Assembly (NCBI GenBank): GCA_048262255.1
Contig: JBLXFH010000003.1
Location: 186,001-250,000, forward strand
Length of the DNA stretch: 64,000 bases
Direction of reading: 5' to 3'
Source of the DNA: JABMNT01 sp048262255
GTDB lineage: Bacteria > Pseudomonadota > Alphaproteobacteria > Rhodospirillales > Casp-alpha2
Part shown: piece after piece, positions 17,075 to 26,046 of the stretch
Layout: each line of letters begins with the position of its first letter
Numbering within the stretch: the first letter of the stretch is position 1
The notes under the pieces: model-generated
The model's input: the letters and a program-made list of their open reading frames with translations, nothing else
What the model was told of the DNA's origin: nothing
The model's database searches: none
Program-made: the position numbers and the translations under genes

Positions 17075-17872
17075 TTAAATTTGTGAATCCAGAAACTGAC
17101 GGACAACCCTGTTGGTTTGATCTGGAAACTCCCAGGCAGGGAAACCGCCGCCACCCGGAATAACACGACGCTCAACCACAGGCATCAACCGCTCAATACG
17201 GTCTGCAATATCAATAAAGTCATCGAGATCGAATTCCCCATTGTAAATCAATGTTGGGATAGACAGGTTTTGCAGTTCCTCATCTGTAATGTTTGCTGGC
17301 TCGGAAGCGCCCTCAAACAGCCAGGGTGCACCGGAAAAATCATCGAGAATGCGCCAGTGCGCTTCGGCCCGGCATTCAACCGGGTGCTGTCGCATGACAT
17401 TGAACCACCCGGCGTTTGAAAAGATGTCATCCACTGCAACGCGCACGCCAGCGTCGTGGGCAAGGGCACTGGCAGCGGCCAGCGTTTGGGTAATATAGGG
17501 CATGGGATGGCCTGCCAGAACGGCACCTTCCAAAATCAGCGATTTAAAACGTTCCGGTTCACGGATCGCCAATAACAAACCGACCGAGGTTCCTGTATGG
17601 GTGGCCCATAGATGACTTGAGTACACTTCCGTCTGATCGAGAACACGCCGCACATGCGCCATCATTTCGAGATGCCCGAAAGGGCCGGGGACTTCTGCCG
17701 CAAAACCATGGCCCGGCAAATCGATCAGCAGGAGTCGAAAGTCTTGTTTGAATGCATCAACCTGTGCATCAAAAACCCGGTGGTCGCCGACCATGCCATG
17801 GATCATCGTCATCCAGGGCGCAGTGCCTCCGGCTTCCGTAACTGCCAGATACGGGTGCTCAGACCGGTGCAT
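17075..17872 (-). CDS. Alpha/beta-hydrolase-fold protein lacking catalytic Ser and His
   Basis: A 265-residue alpha/beta-hydrolase-fold protein. I start at the ATG 17872, which overlaps the TauD stop by 14 bp; the longer frame runs through tauD. Fold landmarks are present (IHGMVGD near 24, LLIDLPGHG near 48). At the nucleophile elbow, where active members have G-x-Ser-x-G, the sequence is THTGTS with Thr93 in the Ser position. Near the end, where the catalytic His is expected, it reads PGGGGFPAW, with Gly at ~243. The acid position (GEFD) remains. It may therefore be non-hydrolytic or use different chemistry. It is the third gene of an SMP-30/TauD operon. Confidence 0.75.
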   Translation of the reverse strand: MHRSEHPYLAVTEAGGTAPWMTMIHGMVGDHRVFDAQVDAFKQDFRLLLIDLPGHGFAAEVPGPFGHLEMMAHVRRVLDQTEVYSSHLWATHTGTSVGLLLAIREPERFKSLILEGAVLAGHPMPYITQTLAAASALAHDAGVRVAVDDIFSNAGWFNVMRQHPVECRAEAHWRILDDFSGAPWLFEGASEPANITDEELQNLSIPTLIYNGEFDLDDFIDIADRIERLMPVVERRVIPGGGGFPAWEFPDQTNRVVRQFLDSQI

Positions 17873-18704
17873 CGCCGAGAATGGTCGTCCGCCGCATGAC
17901 CCGGCGTTCCTTCGCCGTATCATAGGGCGTTGCCTTATGCAGGCAGCGCCGGTTGTCCCAGGCGACGATATCACCGGGTTTGTATCTGTGGGTATAGACA
18001 AACTCGGAGCGGACCAGACGGGCGTTCAGGTCATCAATAAACTGACGGCCCTGTTCATAGTCCATACCTTCAATGCATTCCGCGTGGTCGCCAAGAAATA
18101 TGCTTTTACGCCCGGTTTCCGGATGGGTGCGGACCATGGGGTGGGTGACCGGTGGCGCTTCGGCTTTTTGTTTGTCTGTCATCGGGTCTTCGCCATGGCG
18201 GCGCAAACGGGAAAAGGCCAGATTGTGGGTCACCCGCAGGCCCTTGATTTGCTCCTTTGTCGCATCGTCCAGCGCTTCATAGGCGGCTTCCGTACAGCAA
18301 AAATGGGTTTCACCACCGACTTCCGGGAGGATTTCCGCAACCATGATCGTTGCCTGGCCGGGCCGGTCCCGCCACGAGCCGTCCGTATGCCAGTGCATGG
18401 TGCCGCGATCCGGGTGCTTGCCGTTGGGATTTCCGTTTTCATCGAGGTTCGAGAGGAAATAGATTTCCGGATGTCCGTCGATCAGGTACTGGTTCATGAC
18501 ATGGACCTGCACTTCACCGAAGCGACGCCCAAGCTTCACCTGTTTATCCACCGGCAAATCCTGACCGCTCATGACGATAAGGCCGTATTCCGTAAAAGCC
18601 TGACGGATTTCCGCAAAGGTCTGATCGTCCAGATCCTGCGACAGATCAAAACCCGATAGTTCGGCGCCGAAGTAGGGGTTGAGCGGGCGACTTTCGATTG
18701 CCAT
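17859..18704 (-). CDS. TauD/TfdA-family Fe(II)/2-oxoglutarate dioxygenase
   Basis: A 281-residue non-haem iron enzyme that couples 2-oxoglutarate decarboxylation to hydroxylation of a small substrate. The facial triad is visible: His106 and Asp108 (HWHTDGSW) and distal His256 (RRCLHKATP), with the 2-oxoglutarate-binding Arg further on in RVMRR. The length and a GETHF motif near 150 fit the TauD family. It starts 1 bp after the SMP-30 stop and overlaps the hydrolase start, so all three should be one transcript. The substrate is unknown; taurine use cannot be claimed. Confidence 0.85.
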   Translation of the reverse strand: MAIESRPLNPYFGAELSGFDLSQDLDDQTFAEIRQAFTEYGLIVMSGQDLPVDKQVKLGRRFGEVQVHVMNQYLIDGHPEIYFLSNLDENGNPNGKHPDRGTMHWHTDGSWRDRPGQATIMVAEILPEVGGETHFCCTEAAYEALDDATKEQIKGLRVTHNLAFSRLRRHGEDPMTDKQKAEAPPVTHPMVRTHPETGRKSIFLGDHAECIEGMDYEQGRQFIDDLNARLVRSEFVYTHRYKPGDIVAWDNRRCLHKATPYDTAKERRVMRRTTILGDAPV

Positions 18705-18705
18705 G

Positions 18706-19674
18706 TCAGCCTCCCGCCACGCCTTGCGTGTTCACATAAAGCGAATAAAGCGATTTTCCGGCGGCCATGAACAATCGGTTGCGCTTGAGCCCGCCAAAAC
18801 AGACGTTGGCACAGCGTTCAGGTAAGCGAATACGCCCAATCTTGTCACCATCGGGGGCAAAAATGAGAACCCCATCGAGCTCTTCCGTGCCCATGCCCCA
18901 ACCGCACCAGAGATTGCCGTCCACATCGCAGCGCATTCCATCCGGCGTACCGCCGGGGCCGGCATCAATAAAGATACGCTTATTGGTGATGCCGCGACCG
19001 TCGGCGGTCATGTCATAAGCGAGAATTTTGCGATAGGGTACGCCGCGCGATTCGACAACATAGAGAATGCTCTCGTCGGGCGAGAAACATAGCCCGTTCG
19101 GCCCGAGAATGTCATCGGCGATGAGCGACGCCTCCAGGGTTTCACCGTCGACCCGGTAAACCGCCTGCGGCAGCTCCGGTTCAGCCTTGATACCTTCGTA
19201 GTTGCCGAGAATACCAAACGGCGGATCGGTGAACCAGATGGAGCCGTCGCTTTTAACAACCACATCATTGGGCGAGTTCAGGGGCTTACCCTGCCAGCTG
19301 TCCATGATCACCGTGATCGAACCGTCATATTCCGTGCGGGTAACGCGGCGCCCGTGTTCACAGGTGATCAGGCGGCCCTGACGGTCGCGGGTATGGCCGT
19401 TTCCGAAGTTCGACGGTTTGCGGTAAACGCTGACCGCGCCGGTTTCTTCTTCCCATTTGAGGATGCGGTTGTTGGGAATGTCGCTCCATAACAGATAACG
19501 CCCATCGCCAAACCACACAGGGCCTTCCGACCAGTGACAGCCCGTATACAGGCGCTCGACGGACGCACTGAAAATTCGGTATTTGTCAAAGCGTTCATCC
19601 AGCGTCTCAATCAACGGGTCCGGGTAACGGGAAAAATCGCGCCAACCGGCGCACAATGGAGTCTCAGTCGTCAT
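18706..19674 (-). CDS. SMP-30/gluconolactonase/LRE-family beta-propeller
   Basis: A 322-residue six-bladed beta-propeller lactonase-like protein. Metal-site residues typical of the family can be placed: Glu in CHWSEGPVW near residue 50, Asn in LNSPNDVVV near 138 and Asn/Asp in GPNGLCFSPDE near 194. Such enzymes hydrolyse sugar or other lactones. It is the first gene of the operon with the TauD-like dioxygenase and the alpha/beta-fold protein, suggesting a small catabolic route for an unidentified compound. An ATTATCTGATAAT palindrome lies 24 bp upstream. Confidence 0.85.
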   Translation of the reverse strand: MTTETPLCAGWRDFSRYPDPLIETLDERFDKYRIFSASVERLYTGCHWSEGPVWFGDGRYLLWSDIPNNRILKWEEETGAVSVYRKPSNFGNGHTRDRQGRLITCEHGRRVTRTEYDGSITVIMDSWQGKPLNSPNDVVVKSDGSIWFTDPPFGILGNYEGIKAEPELPQAVYRVDGETLEASLIADDILGPNGLCFSPDESILYVVESRGVPYRKILAYDMTADGRGITNKRIFIDAGPGGTPDGMRCDVDGNLWCGWGMGTEELDGVLIFAPDGDKIGRIRLPERCANVCFGGLKRNRLFMAAGKSLYSLYVNTQGVAGG

Positions 19675-19697
19675 GATAGGCGTCCCTGTGATTATTT

Positions 19698-19710
19698 ATT
19701 ATCTGATAAT
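19698..19710. promoter_or_regulatory. Perfect palindrome, candidate operator of the SMP-30/TauD operon
   Basis: ATTATC-T-GATAAT forms 6-bp arms around one central base, 24 bp upstream of the SMP-30 start codon and within the divergent region facing the DMT transporter. The size and position suit a dimeric repressor such as a GntR- or IclR-type protein; no regulator gene is adjacent. This is a pattern observation only. Confidence 0.4.
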
Positions 19711-19893
19711 CTATGTGACCCGTAGCTTTCCGGCAAGAGATGAGCGCTTGTCCGTTTGGGTATTTGATCAAAAAAAATTAACGCCTATCTTATGAATGGA
19801 AACGGCAGGATCACTTGACCCACCTAGGCGGAAGGTTTAGGCCCTGTTTGTTTTCTCCATTTCATCCGTCTCCGCTGTTAAGGACCTTGCCGC

Positions 19894-20808
19894 GTGCCTT
19901 CCGTTTCTGCATCCCTGACCAACAACTCGCTGTTGGCCTATCTCATGGTTATTTTTACGACCCTGTGTTGGGGCGCCAACACGATTTTTGGCCAGTTGGC
20001 CGTTAATGAAGTCTCCCCCATGGCCATTGTTTCCTTACGCTGGCTGGGAGTGGTCGCGTTGTTGCTGGTCTTCGCGCACCGGACAGTCTATCGCGACTGG
20101 CCAAACCTGCGCCCGCATTTGCTGTTTTTTTCCCTGATGGGGATGCTCGGTTATGCGTCGTTCAACGGCCTGTTCTATGTCGCCGCCTATACGACAACCG
20201 CGCTGAACATTGGGATTTTGCAGGGTGCCATGCCGATGTTCGTGCTGGTCGGCATGTTTCTGGTGTACCGGACACCGGTGACGCCTTTACAAATCTTGGG
20301 TGTGACCATTGCCTTTTCCGGTGTCGCCATTGTTGCCATCGGTGGCGATTTCGCCAATCTTGTGAAACTGTCGATCAACTTTGGTGACTTTCTGATGATT
20401 GTCGCCTGCGTGCTGTATTCCGGCTATACCATCGCGCTGCGCAATCGCCCACAGGTTACGGCCATTGGCATGTTCACGGTGATGTCCGGCGCTGCTTTCC
20501 TGACCTCGTTGCCCATGATTGCCGTCGAGGCTTCCCTCGGCCAGTTTCAGATGCCGACGTTACAGGGATGGGTAGTGGTCGCCCTTGTGACTATCTTTCC
20601 GTCGCTTCTTGCGCAGTTGTCGTTCATGCACGCCGTCAAGCTGATCGGCCCTTCGCGGGCCGGGGTTATGGTCAATCTGGCACCGGTGTTCGCCGCAATC
20701 ATGGCGGTCGGCATTCTGAACGAACCGTTTCAGATGTTCCATGGTGTTGCTTTGGCGCTGGTACTCTGCGGAATTCTCATATCCGAGCGCGGTAAATCGG
20801 CCACCTGA
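19894..20808 (+). CDS. EamA/DMT-superfamily transporter
   Basis: A 304-residue inner-membrane protein with about ten hydrophobic helices arranged as two EamA repeats. The first repeat begins with the family-typical TTLCWGANTIFGQLA, and the second begins near residue 160 (DFLMIVACVLYSGY). These proteins export or import small metabolites such as amino acids or nucleotide sugars. The start is GTG with AAGGA 9 bp upstream. It is divergent from the SMP-30 operon, which could supply its substrate. Confidence 0.85.
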   Translation: MPSVSASLTNNSLLAYLMVIFTTLCWGANTIFGQLAVNEVSPMAIVSLRWLGVVALLLVFAHRTVYRDWPNLRPHLLFFSLMGMLGYASFNGLFYVAAYTTTALNIGILQGAMPMFVLVGMFLVYRTPVTPLQILGVTIAFSGVAIVAIGGDFANLVKLSINFGDFLMIVACVLYSGYTIALRNRPQVTAIGMFTVMSGAAFLTSLPMIAVEASLGQFQMPTLQGWVVVALVTIFPSLLAQLSFMHAVKLIGPSRAGVMVNLAPVFAAIMAVGILNEPFQMFHGVALALVLCGILISERGKSAT

Positions 20809-20820
20809 CCGCAAGCGCAT

Positions 20821-21399
20821 CTAGCCTTTGGGCGGATAAAAGGTCGCCGGTCGGCTAAACACACGTCGCACATAGGGCTCGAACGCTTCCAGAGGCATGG
20901 TTTCGTAATCGGGATCAAAAGCTGGGCCGTCGTACTGTTCGCAAAAATGTACGGTGCGCTCAAAGGCCGGATGCCCCCGGTATTCTTCGCGGCCCTGATC
21001 ATCGCGCCCCAGATGCCGCCAATAATAATAGCCCTGAAAAATCCCGTGCATCTGCACCATCCAGGTGTTTTCCGGTGACACATAGGGCCGGACAATGGAG
21101 GCGGCAAAGACCGGATGATCGACAGGCGCCATCAGTTCTCCGATATCATGGATCAAAGCACAAACAATCATCTCGTCATCATCGGGGTTTTCCCGATAGG
21201 CGCGGGTCGCGGTTTGCAGGGAATGCTGAAGACGGTCAATCTGAAATCCCGAATTGGCGCCGTCCATTTCACGCATATGCGCTAAAATCCGGTCTGCGCT
21301 TTCGTTTTTTTGAATTTCCTTTTCGTTTTTCGCCAGAAACTGGATGTCTTCCGCCGAAGCGTCCAGTAAGGACGTAAAGGAGACCTGGGTTTTTAGCAT
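20821..21399 (-). CDS. HD-domain protein, possibly a diiron oxygenase-like member
   Basis: A 192-residue single-domain HD protein. Candidate metal ligands are His59 (LQHSLQTA), His84-Asp85 (ALIHDIGE), His95 (VDHPV) and His118 (QMHGIF). The spacing and the LQHSLQTA motif resemble the PhnZ/TmpB branch, where HD proteins are mixed-valent diiron oxygenases on phosphonates, more than classical nucleotide phosphohydrolases. That placement is inference, and no phosphonate genes are nearby. It is convergent with the DMT transporter and divergent from an MFS transporter. Confidence 0.65.
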   Translation of the reverse strand: MLKTQVSFTSLLDASAEDIQFLAKNEKEIQKNESADRILAHMREMDGANSGFQIDRLQHSLQTATRAYRENPDDDEMIVCALIHDIGELMAPVDHPVFAASIVRPYVSPENTWMVQMHGIFQGYYYWRHLGRDDQGREEYRGHPAFERTVHFCEQYDGPAFDPDYETMPLEAFEPYVRRVFSRPATFYPPKG

Positions 21400-21537
21400 G
21401 TGTCTATTCCCTGTTTTATGGACGTCATGACGGTCTTATCGACCGATTATTTTTACGGTTTTATAATTTGTAGCTTTGACCAGATGCTCTGACAAGGGTA
21501 AGAGATTACACCTGATATTTCACTGCGAACCGATCCA

Positions 21538-22782
21538 ATGACAACTGTATCTTCGTCAACGCCCCCTGCGGACTTGCCCGACAGCGCCTATTCCTGGTGG
21601 CGGCTGGGCGTTTCACTACTCATGAGCACCATTGGCGGTGTTGGCCTGTGGTCGGTTGTGGTTGTTTTACCAACCATTGAAGCGGAATTTGGCGTCGACC
21701 GGGGCGGCGCATCCTTACCCTATACCGCGACCATGATCGGTTTTGCCATCGGCGGCATATATATGGGTCGATTGGCTGACAAAAGCGGGATTTTTGTGCC
21801 GTTGTTCTTCAGCGGCATCATGATGGCCATCGGATATATCGCGGCAGGCAATGCCACAAGTCTGTGGCAGTTCATCATCTGCCAGGCGGTATTTATTGGA
21901 ATGCTCGGCAGTTCAGCCTCCTTCGCCCCATTGGTTGCCGATGTGACGCACTGGTTTGTTAAACGCCGGGGAATGGCGATTGCGGTCGTTGCCAGCGGTA
22001 ATTATCTGTCCGGTACCATCTGGCCGCCGCTTTTGACCTACGGCATGGAAAATTTCGGTTGGCGACAGACCTACATGGGAATTGGCGTTATCTGTGTCTG
22101 CACAATGATACCGCTGTCGTTGCTGTTACGCCGACGCCCCAATCTGGATGACCCCGCGACTTCCGGTAACGGCCAGGCGGATCGATTCCGCCTCAACGTT
22201 TCTCCACGGGCGATGCAAACCATTCTGGTCATCGCCGGCATAGCCTGCTGCGTCGCCATGTCGATGCCACAGGTTCATATCGTCGCCTATTGCGGTGACT
22301 TGGGCTATGGGGTCGCGCGTGGCGCCGAAATGCTCTCTTTAATGCTTGGGTTCGGCATCGTCAGCCGGCTGGCGTCAGGGTTAATTGGCGATAAAATTGG
22401 CGGTGTCGGAACCTTGCTTCTGGGCTCCATCCTGCAGTGCCTGGCCTTGATGTTCTATATTCCCTTCGACGGGCTGGCGTCGCTTTATGTGGTATCGGCC
22501 TTATTCGGTCTGGCGCAGGGTGGTATTGTGCCAAGCTATGCCCTGATTGTGCGCGAATACCTACCTGCCAAAGAAGCCGGTGCCCGGGTCAGTCTGGTAT
22601 TGATGGCGACCGTCATCGGTATGGCGCTGGGAGGCTGGATGTCTGGCGAGATTTATGACCTGACGGGCTCCTATCAGGCGGCCTTCCTCAACGGGATTGC
22701 CTGGAACCTGCTGAATATGGGGATTGCCGTGTGGCTGCTCATGGGCCAGATCAGGTCTCGTCGGGCTTTGGCCTCTGTATAA
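21538..22782 (+). CDS. MFS transporter, monocarboxylate/oxalate-formate type
   Basis: A 414-residue inner-membrane protein with twelve predicted helices in two halves joined by a loop at ~195-215. Residues GRLADKSG near 78 match the MFS loop-2 motif, and GLIGDKIGG near 280 repeats it in the second half. The overall pattern, including a VKRRGMAIAVVASG segment near 140, resembles the monocarboxylate/oxalate-formate antiporter branch. The substrate is unknown. It is divergent from the HD-domain gene across 138 bp. Confidence 0.8.
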   Translation: MTTVSSSTPPADLPDSAYSWWRLGVSLLMSTIGGVGLWSVVVVLPTIEAEFGVDRGGASLPYTATMIGFAIGGIYMGRLADKSGIFVPLFFSGIMMAIGYIAAGNATSLWQFIICQAVFIGMLGSSASFAPLVADVTHWFVKRRGMAIAVVASGNYLSGTIWPPLLTYGMENFGWRQTYMGIGVICVCTMIPLSLLLRRRPNLDDPATSGNGQADRFRLNVSPRAMQTILVIAGIACCVAMSMPQVHIVAYCGDLGYGVARGAEMLSLMLGFGIVSRLASGLIGDKIGGVGTLLLGSILQCLALMFYIPFDGLASLYVVSALFGLAQGGIVPSYALIVREYLPAKEAGARVSLVLMATVIGMALGGWMSGEIYDLTGSYQAAFLNGIAWNLLNMGIAVWLLMGQIRSRRALASV

Positions 22783-22799
22783 TCGGGCTTAAGGCTTTT

Positions 22800-22824
22800 C
22801 TTTTGCCTGTAGGAAAGGCAAAAG
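22800..22824. repeat. Perfect 9-bp inverted repeat between MFS gene and deacetylase gene
   Basis: CTTTTGCCT (22800-22808) and AGGCAAAAG (22816-22824) flank a 7-bp loop just after the MFS stop codon. There is no T-run after the hairpin on either strand, so it is not a standard factor-independent terminator. It could still end transcripts or stabilise a 3' end. Confidence 0.4.
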
Positions 22825-22840
22825 ACTAGGCGAATACTGC

Positions 22841-24130
22841 ATGAATTGGGCCGAGGACCCTCCTGTGCCAAAGAAACCGATGACACCAATGAAACTGAAA
22901 CCCAACCCGGTTCGCCAAATCATTCTCATTGGTCTGGCGATCATCGGTATCGGGATTGGCTATGGCATGGGTTTTGTCTTCAAAAGCGACCCGCCTCCGA
23001 AGCCGCCGGTGACGCATGCCCAAATGCAAAGCGCTCCGATAGCCACCGACCCCACGCCAAGCGAGGACGTGCTTCCGCAAAAACAATTGTCTATCGCGCC
23101 TGTAGCGGCGCCGGTTCTGCCTGAAAGCCACGATGGACAGGACACACCACGGGCGTATGAAGAGGCGTTGCCCCCGGAAACCGTTCAGTATCCGCCGATC
23201 ACCATTCCACCTCCGGTTATACGCCCACCCATAGAGGCTGAGCTTCATATAGACACGCCTTCCGACGCACCGACAAACGGTGATGAGGCCACCGGTTCAG
23301 ATCTCGACCTGTCCGACCCGGCCGAGGATACAACCGCTAATTCTGAACGTCCGATGAACCCGATTGGCCAAATTGCACAATGGCAGAAAAACGCATTGCC
23401 CGTTGTTCTCACTGACAAACCCAAGATCGCCATTGTCATTGACGATATGGGTGTTGATCATCGCCGCTCACGCCTTGCCATAGAACTCAAGGGGCCATTG
23501 ACCCTTTCTTTCCTGACTTACGCCGGAGATTTGCCTGACCAAACCCGTTTGGCCAAAGAAGCGGGGCACGAACTGATGTTGCATGTACCCATGGAGCCCT
23601 CCAGCCGGGACATTGATCCCGGTCCAAATGTTTTGCTGAGCGGAGTTCCACCATCGGAAATTACGGCAGCCCTGAACTGGGGATTCGATCAATTTGACGG
23701 CTTTATTGGAATCAACAATCATATGGGGTCACGCTTTACATCCAATCTGGAGGGCATGCGGACCGTCATGAAGGCGTTAAAACAGCGCGAACTGATCTTT
23801 CTCGATTCCGTCACGTCCGGATCCACCAAAGGCCATCAGGCGGCCATTGAGGCCGGAGTTCCATTTATCGCCCGCAACATTTTCCTCGATCATATCGATG
23901 ATATAAAAGAAATCAAAAATCGTCTGGAGGAAGTCAAGCGATTGGCTGAAAAACAGGGGTATGCGGTTGCCATCGGCCATCCGAGGGATGCGACAATAAA
24001 GGCCCTGCAGCAGTGGCTCGATGAGTTGAAAAATGAAGACTTTCAGCTGGTTCCCATTTCGGCTTTGATCCATATGCCAAACCCAACGGAAACCAACCCA
24101 CAAGTTTTATCAACCAAGGAGGCCAATTAA
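22841..24130 (+). CDS. Divergent polysaccharide deacetylase family protein (YibQ-like)
   Basis: A 429-residue envelope protein. A membrane helix at ~28-46 is followed by a long Pro/Glu-rich linker (~47-190) and a YibQ/DUF610 NodB-like domain (~193-405). Motifs there are AIVIDDMGVD near 201, HVPMEP near 248, NNHMGS near 297 and FLDSVTSGST near 325. These carry the Asp and His residues of a deacetylase metal site, though the activity is unproven for the family. The start is uncertain: ATG 22841, or GTG 22865 with GAGGA just before it. It is likely co-transcribed with the RidA gene 2 bp downstream. Confidence 0.8.
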   Translation: MNWAEDPPVPKKPMTPMKLKPNPVRQIILIGLAIIGIGIGYGMGFVFKSDPPPKPPVTHAQMQSAPIATDPTPSEDVLPQKQLSIAPVAAPVLPESHDGQDTPRAYEEALPPETVQYPPITIPPPVIRPPIEAELHIDTPSDAPTNGDEATGSDLDLSDPAEDTTANSERPMNPIGQIAQWQKNALPVVLTDKPKIAIVIDDMGVDHRRSRLAIELKGPLTLSFLTYAGDLPDQTRLAKEAGHELMLHVPMEPSSRDIDPGPNVLLSGVPPSEITAALNWGFDQFDGFIGINNHMGSRFTSNLEGMRTVMKALKQRELIFLDSVTSGSTKGHQAAIEAGVPFIARNIFLDHIDDIKEIKNRLEEVKRLAEKQGYAVAIGHPRDATIKALQQWLDELKNEDFQLVPISALIHMPNPTETNPQVLSTKEAN

Positions 24131-24132
24131 TC

Positions 24133-24483
24133 ATGTCCATCACCCGACACAACACCAGCAAACGGATGTCAAAAGTCGTTGTCCACGGCACTGTTGCCTA
24201 TCTGGCAGGGCAGGTTGCCGACGACCATACCGCATCCATCACCGTGCAAACCAATCAGGTTCTGGAAAAGATCGATCAATTACTGGCCCTCGCCGGGACC
24301 GATAAAACAAAACTGCTTTCCGCCCAGATCTGGCTCGATGATATCCGCTCTTTTGAAGATATGAACGCCGCCTGGGATGCCTGGGTCGCGCCCGACTGCG
24401 CCCCGGCCCGCGCCTGTACGGAAGCCCGCATGGCACCTCCGGGGTGGGGTGTTGAAATCATGGTAACCGCGGCGATTGATTAA
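24133..24483 (+). CDS. RidA-family protein
   Basis: A 116-residue RidA/YjgF/UK114-family protein. Active RidA proteins hydrolyse reactive enamine/imine intermediates made by PLP enzymes. The family end motif is clear: PARACTEARMAPPGWGVEI includes the Arg that binds the substrate carboxylate and the Glu near the C-terminus. It begins 2 bp after the deacetylase stop and is convergent with trpE. Whether it is true RidA or another subfamily cannot be decided here. Confidence 0.8.
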   Translation: MSITRHNTSKRMSKVVVHGTVAYLAGQVADDHTASITVQTNQVLEKIDQLLALAGTDKTKLLSAQIWLDDIRSFEDMNAAWDAWVAPDCAPARACTEARMAPPGWGVEIMVTAAID

Positions 24484-24497
24484 ACCAGTCTGGCCGG

Positions 24498-26021
24498 TTA
24501 TTCGCCCTCGACGGAATAACGAACGGCTTCGTGAACGGCCCGGACAAGGGCCTTCGCTTTATTGATTGATTCCTGATATTCAAATTCCGGGTCGCTGTCG
24601 GCAACTACGCCGCCACCGGCCTGGATATAAACCGTCTGATCCTTAACAACGGCGGTGCGGAGCGCAATACAGGTATCCATATCGCCATCGGCGCCAAAAT
24701 AACCGATACAACCGGCATAAACGCCACGCCGCACCGGCTCCAGTTCATCAATGATCTCCATAGCCCGAACCTTCGGCGCGCCGGAAACGGTGCCTGCCGG
24801 GAAGCCGGCTAACAGGGCATCGATGGCATCGTATTTTTCATCATCCAGTTTGCCTTCAACATTTGAGGCGATATGCATGACGTGCGAGTAATACTCAACC
24901 ATGAACTGCTCTGTGGGCCTCACCGTGCCAATTTTGGCGACCCGCCCCACATCGTTACGGCCTAAATCGAGCAGCATCAGATGTTCGGCGCGTTCTTTCG
25001 GATCGGACAATAAGTCTTTAGCCAAAGCCCGGTCTTCTTCGGCATTGGCACCGCGTTTGCGCGTACCCGCCAATGGGCGCAGCGTGATGTCGCCATCGCG
25101 AACGCGAACCAGAATTTCCGGACTTGAGCCGACGATGGAAAAATCACCAAAATCCAGAAAGAATAAAAACGGCGAGGGGTTCAGTCGGCGCAGTGAACGG
25201 TAAAGCGAAAAGGGTGGTAGTTTGAACGGCATCTGAAAACGCTGCGACGGAACGATCTGGAACGCATCACCCGCTTTGATGTAGTCGACCGCTTTTGTCA
25301 CCATGGCGTGGAACTGTTCACGGGTACAGTTGGAAGTGGGTTCCGGTACATCTGCCTCAACCTCATCCGCATCCATGCGCGGGGGCAGGGGGCGGTCGAA
25401 GTCGGCGACAACGTTTGTCAGACGATCCCGAGCTTCCGCATAGGCCGTATCCGCAGCTTTTGTGCTGTCGGTCCACACCGGCGTGACAACGGTCACGGTA
25501 TCCTGCAATGAGTCAAAAACGGCGATGACCGTTGGCCGTAGAAAAATGCTGTCCGGCACGCCCAGCGTATTAGGGTTGTCATCCGGCAGGTTTTCGGCCA
25601 GCCGGACCATGTCATAGGCCATATACCCGACCAGTCCCGCCGCCATGGGCGGCATGCCTTCAGGCAGATCAATACGGCTTTCAGCGACCAATCCACGCAG
25701 GGAATCCAGAGCCCCCGATTTTTCGGCAATCGGGCAGGGGGTGAAGGTCCCAGAACCTGTCGCAACACGGCGGTTGATTTCCGCCGAGTTACCAAAACAG
25801 CGCCAGATGATATCCGGGTTCAGGCCGACAAACGAATAACGCCCTCGGATAGCGCCACCTTCTACCGATTCCAGCAAAAAACTGTTGGGCCGTGAACGGG
25901 CGATTTTCAGCATGGCTGAAACCGGCGTTTCCAGATCGGCGACCAGCGTGGTCCAGACAATTTGTGGCTGCTGTTTTTCGTATGTGCTTCTAAAGTCGCT
26001 GAGTTCGGGTAAGGATTTCAT
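24498..26021 (-). CDS. trpE: Anthranilate synthase component I, TrpE
   Basis: Forms anthranilate from chorismate with ammonia delivered by TrpG. The protein is 507 residues, the normal stand-alone length, so it is not a TrpEG fusion. The feedback-inhibition motif LLES lies at residues ~48-51 (binds tryptophan). The chorismate-binding half shows RPLAGTRKRG near 315, LDLGRNDVGR near 350 and GYFGADGDMDT near 442. It lies 25 bp downstream of ppiD on the same strand, an arrangement shared by other Alphaproteobacteria, and is distant from trpGDC. Confidence 0.97.
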   Translation of the reverse strand: MKSLPELSDFRSTYEKQQPQIVWTTLVADLETPVSAMLKIARSRPNSFLLESVEGGAIRGRYSFVGLNPDIIWRCFGNSAEINRRVATGSGTFTPCPIAEKSGALDSLRGLVAESRIDLPEGMPPMAAGLVGYMAYDMVRLAENLPDDNPNTLGVPDSIFLRPTVIAVFDSLQDTVTVVTPVWTDSTKAADTAYAEARDRLTNVVADFDRPLPPRMDADEVEADVPEPTSNCTREQFHAMVTKAVDYIKAGDAFQIVPSQRFQMPFKLPPFSLYRSLRRLNPSPFLFFLDFGDFSIVGSSPEILVRVRDGDITLRPLAGTRKRGANAEEDRALAKDLLSDPKERAEHLMLLDLGRNDVGRVAKIGTVRPTEQFMVEYYSHVMHIASNVEGKLDDEKYDAIDALLAGFPAGTVSGAPKVRAMEIIDELEPVRRGVYAGCIGYFGADGDMDTCIALRTAVVKDQTVYIQAGGGVVADSDPEFEYQESINKAKALVRAVHEAVRYSVEGE

Positions 26022-26046
26022 GCTGTTCAGACTTCTCTCTCAGCCT

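Noticed and set aside
17748..18659. Plus-strand open frame opposite the TauD gene
   Set aside because: Antisense to a dioxygenase with all active-site residues intact; no support.
21431..21450. CGGTC-TTATC-GACCG hairpin followed by T's in the HD/MFS divergent region
   Set aside because: It looks like a terminator but has no upstream gene to end on that strand; the short arms may be chance or an operator.
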